From Avichristensenella sp031549905 (GTDB lineage Bacteria > Bacillota > Clostridia > Christensenellales > Aristaeellaceae), in NCBI GenBank assembly GCA_031549905.1, contig JAVBPC010000004.1, positions 1 through 51,275 of the forward strand: a stretch of 51,275 bases of DNA, written 5' to 3'. The stretch's first letter is position 1. The number at the start of each line of letters is the position of its first letter. Below are positions 42,596 through 51,097 of the stretch, in pieces. Below the pieces are notes generated by a model that made no database searches, had not been told where the DNA came from, and worked only from the letters and a program-made list of their open reading frames with translations. The position numbers were made by a program, and so were the translations under genes.

Positions 42596-43438
42596 TCACG
42601 CACTTGGTAGGATGCCGCGCAGGTTCAGCAACGCCATATCCACCCGCATCGTGCCAATTTCATATAGGATACCATTCACTTCGCGCAGGAAGTCCCCATG
42701 TCCATCGCCGCCGCAGGTGATGCAAATGCCGTTTTCGCGGCAGAAATCGGCGCATGCTTCCGTAAACGCGGCATTGTGCCCCGGATAATAACACTCGATG
42801 CCGCCCAGCCCAAGGCGAAGCATGTCATCAAAGCCTGCCCGGCATATGGCAGAGTCATCGGCCCACGCATAGTTGCCCGGGTGCGCAAGCACTGGCACGC
42901 CGCCGGCTTTTCGCACAATGCGGCATGCATCTTCAAAGGTTACATATTCGGGTTGAAAAGCACCGTATTGCTTGTGAAAGCGCATCCCATCCAGCAAATC
43001 TTCGCTTATGCCCTTATCATAGAGGTAGTTGATCCCTTCCCATCCCCCGCGATGCAGCGGCCGCTTATAGGCGCGGTATTCGGCAAGCGTGATGCGCGCG
43101 TCTTCTTTCTCCATCGCGCGGATCATCTCCACGCTGATTTGATCAAGCTGCGAGCGGCAGTATGCGAGCATCTCCCGCATCGGTCCATCATGCGGATCGA
43201 AGTTATAGGCAAGCAGATGCAACTGCTCCGCTTGCCAGCGAACGTCTATTTCCACACCCTGCACCAACGTAATCCCCGCGGTTTCACATGCGGGCCGCAG
43301 GCGGTCATAAGCCGATATCAGGTCATGATCGCATACGGAAATAACGGACAACCCCTGTGCCTTTGCGGAGGCTACGACCTCCTCAGGCGAAAGCGTGCCG
43401 TCAGAAAAGTAAGTATGGATATGCAGGTCGGCGTACAT
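42596..43438 (-). CDS. PHP-domain metal-dependent phosphoesterase
   Basis: This 280-residue protein starts MYADLHIHTYFSDGTLSPEE, the diagnostic first motif of PHP phosphoesterases. Later metal ligands are visible in SVCDHD, GVEID, VLAHPGNY, YYPGHN and GGDGHGD. Relatives of this size (TrpH/YciV type) hydrolyse 3',5'-nucleoside bisphosphates or act as 5'-3' nucleases; the substrate here is not determined. The ATG at 43438 has GAGAGGAG upstream and gives the family start. It is the last gene of a run with about 30-base gaps. Confidence 0.9.
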   Translation of the reverse strand: MYADLHIHTYFSDGTLSPEEVVASAKAQGLSVISVCDHDLISAYDRLRPACETAGITLVQGVEIDVRWQAEQLHLLAYNFDPHDGPMREMLAYCRSQLDQISVEMIRAMEKEDARITLAEYRAYKRPLHRGGWEGINYLYDKGISEDLLDGMRFHKQYGAFQPEYVTFEDACRIVRKAGGVPVLAHPGNYAWADDSAICRAGFDDMLRLGLGGIECYYPGHNAAFTEACADFCRENGICITCGGDGHGDFLREVNGILYEIGTMRVDMALLNLRGILPSA

Positions 43439-43466
43439 GGCGCGGCTCCTCTCTATATGTACTACC

Positions 43467-44255
43467 TTAAAACCCCACCCGTTCAAACCAAGCCCCAAGC
43501 AGCTGCACCCACTGGGCCACATCGGGCAGCTCCCCGGCCAGGCCAAGCCCATGCCGCCCCTCCGGGAACACATGCAGCCCGAACGGCCTGCTGTACCGCG
43601 CCATTGCTGCCGCCACCAGCAGGCTGTTTTCCACCGGCACCCCGGCATCGTTCGCGGTGTGCCACAGGAACGCGGGCGGCGTATCCGGCCCGACCAGCAG
43701 CTCCACGGACAGCGCGCGCCGCAGTTCCATTGATGGGTAGGCTGAACCGGTCAGGTTCACGCAGGATCCACTGTGGTAGTACGACACCATGCTCAGCGCC
43801 CCGTAGCACAGCACCATCGCGTCCGGGCGGCAGCTTTCGCGCTCCACGGGGTCGGCGGCGTTCGGGTCGCCCTGGTCATGGCACACGCCCGACATCCCCG
43901 CCAGATGCCCACCTGCGGAGAACCCGAGAATCGCAATCTTGTTTTTGTCAAGCCCCCATTCCGCCGCGCGGCTGCGCACCAGGCGGATGGCCCGCTGCGC
44001 GTCCGTCAGCGGCACCGGGTGCGTGTACGGGGCAACGCGGTAGTTCAGCACGAACGCCGAATACCCCAGCCCGTTCATCGCCTTGGCGATGGGTTCGCCT
44101 TCGTGATCGGCGCGGCCTGTGTATCCGCCGCCGGGGCATACGATCACCGCGCCTTGCGCGCCCGGCAGCAGGAACGGCGTCAAAGTGGGCTCGGGCTGCC
44201 CGATGGAGGCGTCAAAGTAGGGCGGATTCGTAGGCCACAGAGGAATGGGTTGCAT
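43467..44255 (-). CDS. Alpha/beta-hydrolase, esterase/acetyl-xylan-esterase-like
   Basis: This 262-residue cytoplasmic hydrolase has the oxyanion segment CPGGGYTGRADHEGE, the nucleophile elbow GFSAGGHLAG (Ser), the acid in TANDAGVPVENS and the histidine in GRHGLGL. This pattern fits small carbohydrate-acetyl esterases (BD-FAE/AXE-like) that lack signal peptides. ATG at 44255 has AAAGGAGTG upstream. It follows the GNAT gene by 28 bases. Confidence 0.88.
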   Translation of the reverse strand: MQPIPLWPTNPPYFDASIGQPEPTLTPFLLPGAQGAVIVCPGGGYTGRADHEGEPIAKAMNGLGYSAFVLNYRVAPYTHPVPLTDAQRAIRLVRSRAAEWGLDKNKIAILGFSAGGHLAGMSGVCHDQGDPNAADPVERESCRPDAMVLCYGALSMVSYYHSGSCVNLTGSAYPSMELRRALSVELLVGPDTPPAFLWHTANDAGVPVENSLLVAAAMARYSRPFGLHVFPEGRHGLGLAGELPDVAQWVQLLGAWFERVGF

Positions 44256-44283
44256 AAGAATCACTCCTTTTGTTATCAACGGT

Positions 44284-45168
44284 TTATGCCCACCATGTCG
44301 AGGTGGCGTACGGCCGGAAACCGATGCTGTAATAAAACTGCTGCGATGACCCGACAAAGGCCCGCTTGGCGCCAAGCGCCCCGCAGCGGCGGATGGCTTC
44401 CAGCACGGCCGCGCGGCCAAGCCCCATCTTTCTGTACGCGGGGTCGGTGGCCACGGGCTCCACCAGCGCGCTTAGCGATTTGCCATCCTGCCACATGCCG
44501 CAGTAGGATACGAAATCCCCGCTGGGTGCGACAACGGCAATTTTCAGCGCAAGGTTGACGTTTGGGCGATCAAACCCAAGCTCCCGTTTCAGCAACTCTT
44601 CTTCCTTGAAAATAAACGGCCCTTCGCCCTTTGCCTCATGGTTGAAGCCCTTCCACAGCACTTTTGCGTATTGATACAAATCGTAGGTATCGGCCATGCT
44701 GGTGATGCGAAAGCCCTCCGGCAGGGTGTAGGATATGTTGTCCGTGTCAATGGGATAGATGGCGTCGCACTCCTTGTCCTGCGTGGGACGCAGTCCGTGC
44801 CGCGCGGCAATATCCTGCATGCGCGTGTCGCCATCCAGCACAAGAACCTGGAATTTGCTATCCTTGTGAAGATTGGCTTTGGCATATGGCAGCATCTCTT
44901 CTTTGAGATGCTCGTAACCCGGAAGCGCCAGCAAATAGGCGCTGCCAAGGCTGCAATCATAGGTGGCGGCGGCGATGACAGCGCCGTCTTCTTCCCATAG
45001 ACCAATCCTGGGCAGACCGCTTTTGTTAAGGTAGCTGTGTGTGACCATCCAATCCCAGCGGCCAAAGTGGTAGTTGTGGCTATTAAGCGCAAGCAGGAAG
45101 TCACGCAGCTTGTAATAATCCTCGCCAAATAGGGGATCGGGTGTGTAGCGCCTGAATGTAACCGGCAT
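44284..45168 (-). CDS. GNAT family N-acetyltransferase
   Basis: This 294-residue protein has the acetyl-CoA binding motif in its C-terminal half: VEPVATDPAYRKMGLGRAA (the R-x2-G-x-G/A type loop is RKMGLG), followed by GAKRAFVGSSQQFYYSIGF. The N-terminal half looks like a second, diverged GNAT domain (FGRWDWMVTHSYLNKSGLPRIG). The acceptor substrate is unknown. ATG at 45168 has GGAAGGG upstream. It lies 32 bases after a kinase gene and may be co-regulated with the two-component system. Confidence 0.85.
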   Translation of the reverse strand: MPVTFRRYTPDPLFGEDYYKLRDFLLALNSHNYHFGRWDWMVTHSYLNKSGLPRIGLWEEDGAVIAAATYDCSLGSAYLLALPGYEHLKEEMLPYAKANLHKDSKFQVLVLDGDTRMQDIAARHGLRPTQDKECDAIYPIDTDNISYTLPEGFRITSMADTYDLYQYAKVLWKGFNHEAKGEGPFIFKEEELLKRELGFDRPNVNLALKIAVVAPSGDFVSYCGMWQDGKSLSALVEPVATDPAYRKMGLGRAAVLEAIRRCGALGAKRAFVGSSQQFYYSIGFRPYATSTWWA

Positions 45169-45200
45169 AGAATACCCTTCCTTTCCGGAAAACCCTTGTC

Positions 45201-46232
45201 TTATTTCGGCAGCGTTACCCAAAAACTTGTGCCGTGCCCGGGTTCGCTTTCCACCGTGATGTGGCCGTCGCAAAGCTCCACAATCCGCTTCACCAGCGAC
45301 AGGCCCAAACCGTTCCCGCCTGCGGCGCGCGCGGGGTCGCCTTGATAGAACTTTTCAAAGATGTGTTTAAGGGTCGCGGCATCCATCCCCGCGCCTTGAT
45401 CGGCGATCAGCACGCGCACCGCGTCCGCCGTTTCGGAAAGGCGCAGCGCAATCTGGCCGCCGTCCGGGCTGTAGGCAATGGCGTTCTGCAGCAGGTTCAG
45501 CCACACATGCGCCAGCATTTCCTCATTGCCGTTAAACGCCGTAGGCTCCATATCCACCTGGAATTCGATTTGCTTCTTCGACCACTGCCTTTCCAGCAGC
45601 AGCACGCAGGCGCGCAGCTGTTCATCCAGCGCGAAGGGGTGCCTGTTAAGCACCAGCTGCTGGTTTTCGAACTTTGCCAGCAGCAGCACGTTGCTGGAAA
45701 GGCCCGCCAGCCGCTCCGATTCGCTGAGGATGATATCGATGTACTCGCCCTGCTGTTCCTCCGTCAGTCCGCCCTGTTTCAGCTGCTTGGCAAACCCGCG
45801 GATGGAGACGATCGGCGTCTTCAGCTCATGCGAAAAGGTGTTGATGAAATCGTTGCGGAACATCTCGATGCTGCCCAGGTCTTCGATCATGCGGTTGAAG
45901 CTGCTTTTCAGGTCGGCAAGCTCGTGTATCCGGTCATCCTCTCTGACGCGCACGGACAGATCGCCCTTCGCAACAACTTTGGTCGCCTCGATAAGCTCGC
46001 GGATGGGGCGCAGCAGCGTTTTGGTGGCGAACACGGCAATCACCGTACCCAGCACCACGCTGACCAGCAGCACATCGGTCAGCAGCACCATCGGGGATCT
46101 TTTCACCAGCGGCAGCAGTTCCAGCCTGTCCAGCACGAACGCCGCCATGCCGGTGATAGCGCCCGCCATCATCATGATCATCAGCACAAACACCACCGCC
46201 GCAAAATGCAGCGTGCGGAAACGGTCTTTCAT
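45201..46232 (-). CDS. Sensor histidine kinase with almost no extracellular domain
   Basis: This 343-residue kinase has two transmembrane helices (about 9-34 and 48-70) separated by only about 13 residues, then a HAMP domain, HisKA with the histidine in NTFSHELKTPIVSIRG and an HATPase domain (NLLQNAIAYS, DQGAGMD, GNGLGLSLVK). The tiny loop is the intramembrane-sensing design, in which the kinase usually reads the state of a partner ABC transporter. A large ABC exporter is encoded divergently at 47026. It overlaps its response regulator by four bases (ATGA). Confidence 0.92.
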   Translation of the reverse strand: MKDRFRTLHFAAVVFVLMIMMMAGAITGMAAFVLDRLELLPLVKRSPMVLLTDVLLVSVVLGTVIAVFATKTLLRPIRELIEATKVVAKGDLSVRVREDDRIHELADLKSSFNRMIEDLGSIEMFRNDFINTFSHELKTPIVSIRGFAKQLKQGGLTEEQQGEYIDIILSESERLAGLSSNVLLLAKFENQQLVLNRHPFALDEQLRACVLLLERQWSKKQIEFQVDMEPTAFNGNEEMLAHVWLNLLQNAIAYSPDGGQIALRLSETADAVRVLIADQGAGMDAATLKHIFEKFYQGDPARAAGGNGLGLSLVKRIVELCDGHITVESEPGHGTSFWVTLPK

Positions 46233-46903
46233 CCGCGCCTCACCGCCTTGTACCCAAGCCCGCGCACCGTAACGATTTCGATATCCGGGTTATCGCGAAG
46301 CCTGTCGCGCAGGCGGCCGATGTGCACATCCACGGTGCGCTCGTCGGTGTCCGATTCCATATCCCAGATCTCATCCATCAGCTGTCGCCTTGTAAAAATT
46401 TTGTTCAGGTATGAGCACAGCTTGAAAAGCAGCATGAACTCCTTGTTGGGCAGCATTTGCGCCTGTCCCCCCTGGGCAACCGTCAGCGCATCCAGCGACA
46501 GCACCGTATCCCCAAGGGACAGCCTTTGATCGCTGACGGCCCTCGCACGGCGCAGCAACGCCTGTATGCGCAGGATCATCTCTTCTTCATCCACGGGCTT
46601 TACCATGTAATCATCGGTGCCCAGCTGGAATCCGCGCCGCTTGTCAGCCTGCGCCTCTTTTGCGGTGACCATCAGCACCGGCAGCGCGTTTCCGTTTTCG
46701 CGAAGCGTCTTCACCAGCGTAAAACCATCCATTTTGGGCATCATCACATCCAGAAGCATCAGATCGATATGCGCCCTTTCCAGCACGGAAAGCGCCTCCA
46801 CCCCATCCTGCGCCAGGTGCGGGGTGAAGCCGTGCTGCGACAGCACAGCGGCCATCAGCCGTCTGGTGTTGGGGTCATCCTCCACAACCAGGATATCAAA
46901 CAT
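46229..46903 (-). CDS. OmpR-family response regulator
   Basis: This 224-residue regulator has the acidic residues EDD (8-10), the phosphoacceptor Asp in LMLLDVMMPKMDG (about 53), KPV as the switch lysine and a winged-helix domain (about 125-224, ERTVDVHIGRLRDRL). It is first in the minus-strand run and faces the ABC exporter gene across a 122-base gap that holds a candidate binding site for it. Confidence 0.94.
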   Translation of the reverse strand: MFDILVVEDDPNTRRLMAAVLSQHGFTPHLAQDGVEALSVLERAHIDLMLLDVMMPKMDGFTLVKTLRENGNALPVLMVTAKEAQADKRRGFQLGTDDYMVKPVDEEEMILRIQALLRRARAVSDQRLSLGDTVLSLDALTVAQGGQAQMLPNKEFMLLFKLCSYLNKIFTRRQLMDEIWDMESDTDERTVDVHIGRLRDRLRDNPDIEIVTVRGLGYKAVRRG

Positions 46904-46933
46904 TGTTCATGCCTCCGCCGGGGATTTGTCACA

Positions 46934-46991
46934 AGTATATCACATCTTCGGCCTGTTTGTTCATGTTCAGTTGATGTTCGCGTGATACAAT
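46934..46991. promoter_or_regulatory. Divergent promoter region with direct-repeat operator
   Basis: Toward the regulator, an extended -10 TGATATACT reads on the minus strand (46942-46934). Toward the exporter, TACAAT (46986-46991) could be the -10 box. Between them TTCATGTTC (46960-46968) and TTGATGTTC (46971-46979) form a direct repeat with an 11-base period, the usual spacing for OmpR-type dimers. The repeat overlaps the -35 region of both directions. Neither promoter has a good -35 box, which fits an activator. Confidence 0.55.
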
Positions 46992-47025
46992 CCGACCGAT
47001 TTATAAAAGGGGGCGTTTTAGAAGC

Positions 47026-49638
47026 ATGCTTGTTCTCAAGGACATCGTAAAGGACTATCAAATCAGCGATACCAAGGTGGAGGCGCTGCGCGGCGTAACC
47101 ATCGAATTTCGCAAAAATGAGTTCGTTTCCATTTTAGGCCCGTCCGGCTGCGGCAAAACGACGCTGCTGAACATCGTCGGCGGGCTGGACCGCTACACCA
47201 GCGGCGATCTGTCCGTAAACGGCGTATCCACCAAGCAGTTCACCGATGACGACTGGGATGCCTACCGCAACCGGTCGATCGGTTTTGTGTTCCAAAGCTA
47301 CAACCTGATTCCGCACCAGACGGTGCTGGCGAACGTGGAGCTTGCGATGACGCTGTCCGGCGTATCCAAGGCGGACCGGAAGAAGCGCGCCATCGAAGCG
47401 CTGACCCGCGTGGGCCTGGGCGATCAGATCCACAAAAAGCCCAACCAGTGCTCCGGCGGGCAGATGCAGCGCGTGGCAATCGCCAGGGCGCTGGTCAACG
47501 ACCCGGAAATCCTGCTGGCCGATGAGCCGACCGGTGCGATCGACTCCGCGACAAGCGTTCAGATCATGGATATCTTAAAAGAGATTGCGAAGGACCGCCT
47601 GGTCATCATGGTCACGCACAACCCGGAGCTTGCAGAGCAGTACTCCACCCGCATCATCAGGCTGCTGGACGGCCGCGTTATCGATGACACCAACCCGTAC
47701 CACGGCGCGGTTGTGGAGCCGATCCCCGAAAAGAAAAAGGCAAGAACGCGCAAAAAGAAACCCATGACGTTCCTGACGGCGCTGTCGCTGTCGCTGAATA
47801 ACCTGATGACCAAGAAAACGCGCACGCTTCTCACCGCGTTTGCGGGCTCCATCGGCATCATCGGCATCGCGCTGATCCTGTCGCTGTCATCGGGCGTGCA
47901 GGGGTATATCACCAAGGTGGAAGAGGATACCCTCTCCAGCTACCCGATCATGATCGAGCAGGCGACGATGGACTTTTCAAGCCTGCTGGGCGTGACGGCC
48001 GATATGCGCCACGCAAGCGAAGAGCACGATAAAGACCGCGTGTACGCCAACGCCGTGATGGAAAAGATGGTCTCCAGCATGATGGCTGAGATGACCCACA
48101 ACGACCTGAAGGCGTTCAAGGAGTTCATCGAAAGCCCGGACAGCGGGGTGGCAGCGCTGTCCAGCGCCATTCAGTACAATTACTCCACGCCGCTGAACAT
48201 CTATGCAGCCGATACATCAAACGGGGCCATGCAGGTCAGCCCCAGCCAGGTATTCTCCGGCATGGGCATGGGCGAGAGCATGGAGCAGATGAAGACGATG
48301 GCATCCAGCATGGGCGGGTCATCTTCAATGTCTGTGTGGCAGGAAATGCTGGATAACGACGCGGCAAACCAGTCGCAGTATGATGTGCTGGCGGGCCGTA
48401 TGCCGGTGGCATACAACGAAGTGGTGCTGATCGTTGATGAGGACAACGAGATCACCGACCTGACGCTGTACGCGCTGGGCCTGAAGGACCCCCGTACCAC
48501 GGGCGACCTGATGACCAGGATATTCAAAGGCGAAGCGATTACGGAGAGCGATGAGCTTGTTTCCTACAGCTATGATGAAATCATGGGCCTGAAATTCAAG
48601 GTGATGGCGCAGACCGACCTGTACGAGCATGTGGACGACACCTGGGTGGACCAGAGCAAGAACGATGAATACCTTGTGAAAGCGCTTGAAGATGCGCTGG
48701 AGCTGACGGTGGTGGGTGTGCTGCGCCCCTCCGGCGATGCGCTGGCGATGAGCGCCAACGGATCGATCGGATACACGGCGGCGCTGACCCGCTATGTGAT
48801 AGACCGCGTGAACGACAGCGAGATTGTTGGGGCGCAGCAGGCCGATCCCGAGGTCGATGTGTTTACCGGCAAGCGCTTTGATCTGGCCGAGCAAACGCCC
48901 GAAATGAGCTTTGACCCAAGCACCCTGACCGCGGAGCAGCAGGCGTATCTGGCCTCGCTGAAGCCGGAAGAGATTTCCGCGCTGATGCGCGGCAGAGAGC
49001 CTACGGCCCCGACGACCACCTACGACCAGAACATTTCGACGCTTGGCGTGGTGTCGCTTGATAACCCCAGCGGCATCCACATCTACCCCAAGAATTTTGA
49101 GGCAAAAGATGAACTGACGAAGATCATCAGCGATTACAACCGCCGCATGACCGATGCGGGCAAAGAGGAGTACGTCATCCAGTACACCGACTATGTGGGG
49201 CTGATGATGTCCTCGGTCAGCACGATCATCAATACCATCAGCTATGTGCTGATCGCGTTTGTGGCGATTTCGTTGGTGGTGTCTTCCATCATGATTGGAA
49301 TCATCACCTACATTTCGGTGCTGGAGCGCACCAAGGAGATCGGTATCCTGCGCTCGATCGGCGCATCCAAGAAGGATATCGCGCGCGTGTTCAACGCGGA
49401 AACACTCATTGTCGGCTTTACCGCGGGTGCGCTTGGTATCGGCGTGACGCTGCTGCTGTGCATCCCGATCAACGCGATCATCTTGTCGCTGTCCGGCATC
49501 TCCGGCATTGCGGCGCTGCCTCTCGCGGGCGGCGGGATACTGGTGCTGATCAGCATGTGCCTGACGTTCGTCGCGGGGCTCATTCCATCCAGGATTGCCG
49601 CGAAGAAAGACCCTGTGGTGGCGCTGCGCACAGAGTGA
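47026..49638 (+). CDS. Fused ABC ATPase-permease, MacB/FtsX type exporter
   Basis: This 870-residue protein has an N-terminal ATPase (Walker A GPSGCGKTT at 38-46, signature CSGGQMQR, Walker B ILLADEPTGAID), a first membrane helix at about 264-286, a large extracellular domain (about 290-720) rich in acidic residues and methionine, and three C-terminal helices in an FtsX-type permease (ERTKEIGILRSIGASKKDIARVF motif). This is the mechanotransmission class, used for export or stress defence at the envelope rather than ordinary import. ATP-binding and membrane parts are in one chain, so the complex is a homodimer. The intramembrane kinase pair next door is its likely regulator. Confidence 0.9.
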   Translation: MLVLKDIVKDYQISDTKVEALRGVTIEFRKNEFVSILGPSGCGKTTLLNIVGGLDRYTSGDLSVNGVSTKQFTDDDWDAYRNRSIGFVFQSYNLIPHQTVLANVELAMTLSGVSKADRKKRAIEALTRVGLGDQIHKKPNQCSGGQMQRVAIARALVNDPEILLADEPTGAIDSATSVQIMDILKEIAKDRLVIMVTHNPELAEQYSTRIIRLLDGRVIDDTNPYHGAVVEPIPEKKKARTRKKKPMTFLTALSLSLNNLMTKKTRTLLTAFAGSIGIIGIALILSLSSGVQGYITKVEEDTLSSYPIMIEQATMDFSSLLGVTADMRHASEEHDKDRVYANAVMEKMVSSMMAEMTHNDLKAFKEFIESPDSGVAALSSAIQYNYSTPLNIYAADTSNGAMQVSPSQVFSGMGMGESMEQMKTMASSMGGSSSMSVWQEMLDNDAANQSQYDVLAGRMPVAYNEVVLIVDEDNEITDLTLYALGLKDPRTTGDLMTRIFKGEAITESDELVSYSYDEIMGLKFKVMAQTDLYEHVDDTWVDQSKNDEYLVKALEDALELTVVGVLRPSGDALAMSANGSIGYTAALTRYVIDRVNDSEIVGAQQADPEVDVFTGKRFDLAEQTPEMSFDPSTLTAEQQAYLASLKPEEISALMRGREPTAPTTTYDQNISTLGVVSLDNPSGIHIYPKNFEAKDELTKIISDYNRRMTDAGKEEYVIQYTDYVGLMMSSVSTIINTISYVLIAFVAISLVVSSIMIGIITYISVLERTKEIGILRSIGASKKDIARVFNAETLIVGFTAGALGIGVTLLLCIPINAIILSLSGISGIAALPLAGGGILVLISMCLTFVAGLIPSRIAAKKDPVVALRTE

Positions 49639-49660
49639 TAGCTTTTCAAGGACAAAGTGG

Positions 49661-49694
49661 AACCCCTGCCGGCATGTCCGGAGGGGTTCTTCTT
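49661..49694 (+). terminator. Rho-independent terminator after the ABC exporter
   Basis: AACCCCTGCCGG pairs with CCGGAGGGGTT around CATGT, followed by CTTCTTT. Confidence 0.82.
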
Positions 49695-49759
49695 TAGTCA
49701 AAATTGATTCTAATGGAAGTTTATACGACACTTTTAGCAGAATTGTAATCAATTCGTTT

Positions 49760-49798
49760 TTGAATTGTGTAGGGAAACCCTATATACTTTTTATAGGG
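49760..49798 (+). promoter_or_regulatory. Promoter with overlapping inverted repeat for the YHYH/SH3 gene
   Basis: TTGAAT (49760-49765), 17-base spacer, TATACT (49783-49788). The inverted repeat CCCTATA-N7-TATAGGG (49778-49798) surrounds the -10 box and the predicted start site, the position of a repressor operator. Confidence 0.7.
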
Positions 49799-49824
49799 AT
49801 CAAACAGAAGAGGGGGGAGTTAGG

Positions 49825-50409
49825 GTGAAAAAGCGCCTGACTTGTGTTCTTGTGGCGTTCATAATGGTGTTTGGTGCTGCTATGAGTGCACTTGCGCATT
49901 CCGGAAGGACAGATTCCAGCGGCGGCCACCGTGACAACAAGAACAAGAGCGGGCTGGGGTCGTATCACTACCACTGCGGGGGCTACCCGCCGCACCTACA
50001 CACCGATGGCTGCCCCTACAAGGGTGGCGGAGGCGGCAGCGGTGGCGGAGCGAAACCCACAGCGACGGCGAAACCCGCCGCGAAACCCACGGCGAGTCCG
50101 AAACCCGCGAAGATCATCGACATTCCCGAAACATACGAAACCCCGGAAGGCGAGATGCCACTGCGGTATGGGCTTACGAACGCAAAGAATGTGAACATAC
50201 GCGCGGAAGCATCCACCCGCGCCACCCGCGTGGCGCAAACGGACGGGAAGGGCAGTCCGCTGCTGATCGTGGATCAGGTGGAAGGCGCGGACGGCGAACT
50301 TTGGTTTGAAGTGCTGCTGGATTATGGAACCCAGAAGGAAAGGCTTGCATACATCAAAGCGGAGTTTGTGAATGAGGTGGAACGGGATGAACTGCTGAAA
50401 TCCATTTGA
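49825..50409 (+). CDS. Secreted YHYH-motif protein with SH3-like domain
   Basis: This 194-residue protein has a Sec signal peptide (1-24, SALA-H) and a short histidine/cysteine-rich module beginning HSGRTDSSGGH and containing SYHYHCGGYPPHLHTDGC, the YHYH-type motif often found in surface or nuclease-like proteins and likely to bind metal. A low-complexity Gly and Lys-Pro-Thr-Ala linker follows, then an SH3-like domain (about 118-194, NVNIRAEASTRATRVAQ). The start is GTG at 49825; GGGGGGAG lies ahead of it. An ATG at 49765 would lie within the promoter. The function is unknown; wall binding is inferred from the SH3 domain. Confidence 0.8.
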   Translation: MKKRLTCVLVAFIMVFGAAMSALAHSGRTDSSGGHRDNKNKSGLGSYHYHCGGYPPHLHTDGCPYKGGGGGSGGGAKPTATAKPAAKPTASPKPAKIIDIPETYETPEGEMPLRYGLTNAKNVNIRAEASTRATRVAQTDGKGSPLLIVDQVEGADGELWFEVLLDYGTQKERLAYIKAEFVNEVERDELLKSI

Positions 50410-50434
50410 TTGCATTGTTTTCGCAAAATGCTTT

Positions 50435-50469
50435 AGGCCCCCTTCCCACTGTGCATGGAAAGGGGGCCT
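50435..50469. terminator. Hairpin between convergent genes, possible weak terminator
   Basis: AGGCCCCCTTCC (50435-50446) pairs with GGAAAGGGGGCCT (50457-50469). No T-run follows on the plus strand; on the minus strand TAAAGCATTTT follows. It may slow transcription from both sides. Confidence 0.5.
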
Positions 50470-50489
50470 GCTGTTGGTCGGGTTGTGGC

Positions 50490-51029
50490 TTAGACCTCGC
50501 TGCCCGGGGCCGCCGGGCGCACCTGCTGCGCGTTGCGGACGGCCTGCCGGAGTGCGCCGCGCATCTGCGGCTGCGCGATGACCGGTGCGGACACCGCCTG
50601 CGATGTGCTGATCGGGCCCGGAATGGGCGTCGCCTGGCTGAGCACGGGGGCGGGCGCATGCTGGCGGGCCGCGCCGCGCATCAGGGTTTGCAGCGCCGCG
50701 CCCTGGCTGATCGTGCCCGGACGGTTTTGCGCCACCTGTTCCTGCTGGGTGTTTACGAAAGTTCGTGGGCTTGACACCTGCGCCGCGCCTCCAATGGGCG
50801 TCTGTTCTGTGCTGATCCACTGCACATCCGCGGGCAAACGGCTGCGGTTGCGCAGGCGTTCCAGCTCCAGGCTGGCGGCCGGGCGCTGCGCGGGGCGCAT
50901 TGCGGGATCATCTGCGGAAAGGGTGTTCTGCGCCGCGGGAGGCGGCGCGTCGGGAACCGCCTCCGTGGCAGGCATCATCACCGCCTCGGATGGCAGAACG
51001 GCCGGACGGTATGTATCTTCTTGGCTCAT
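50490..51029 (-). CDS. Proline/alanine/glutamine-rich protein of unknown function
   Basis: This 179-residue protein has no transmembrane helix, signal peptide or motif I recognise. It is rich in Pro, Ala, Gln and Arg and is probably disordered. Three similar short stretches occur: QTLMRGAARQ, PQMRGALRQAVRN and an earlier LERLRNRSR, so it may contain degenerate Met-Arg-Gly-Ala repeats. ATG at 51029 is chosen because GGGAGGG lies just upstream; longer frames run into the poly-G tail and are not credible. It converges with the YHYH gene. Confidence 0.6.
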   Translation of the reverse strand: MSQEDTYRPAVLPSEAVMMPATEAVPDAPPPAAQNTLSADDPAMRPAQRPAASLELERLRNRSRLPADVQWISTEQTPIGGAAQVSSPRTFVNTQQEQVAQNRPGTISQGAALQTLMRGAARQHAPAPVLSQATPIPGPISTSQAVSAPVIAQPQMRGALRQAVRNAQQVRPAAPGSEV

Positions 51030-51097
51030 GGCTTTCCCTCCCTGCGGCATTTCGCCGGATCGGCCCAAACCGACCAGGCAGGAGCATCCTATGCGGG

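Noticed and set aside
42305..42600. Possible T-box or amino-acid riboswitch leader for recJ
   Set aside because: No T-box consensus or specifier loop was found, and recJ is not an aminoacyl-tRNA synthetase or biosynthetic gene. The long-rod fold fits 6S RNA better.
48325..49752. A 475-codon minus-strand frame opposite the ABC exporter
   Set aside because: His/Arg/Gln-rich antisense frame running through the exporter terminator; no recognisable domain.
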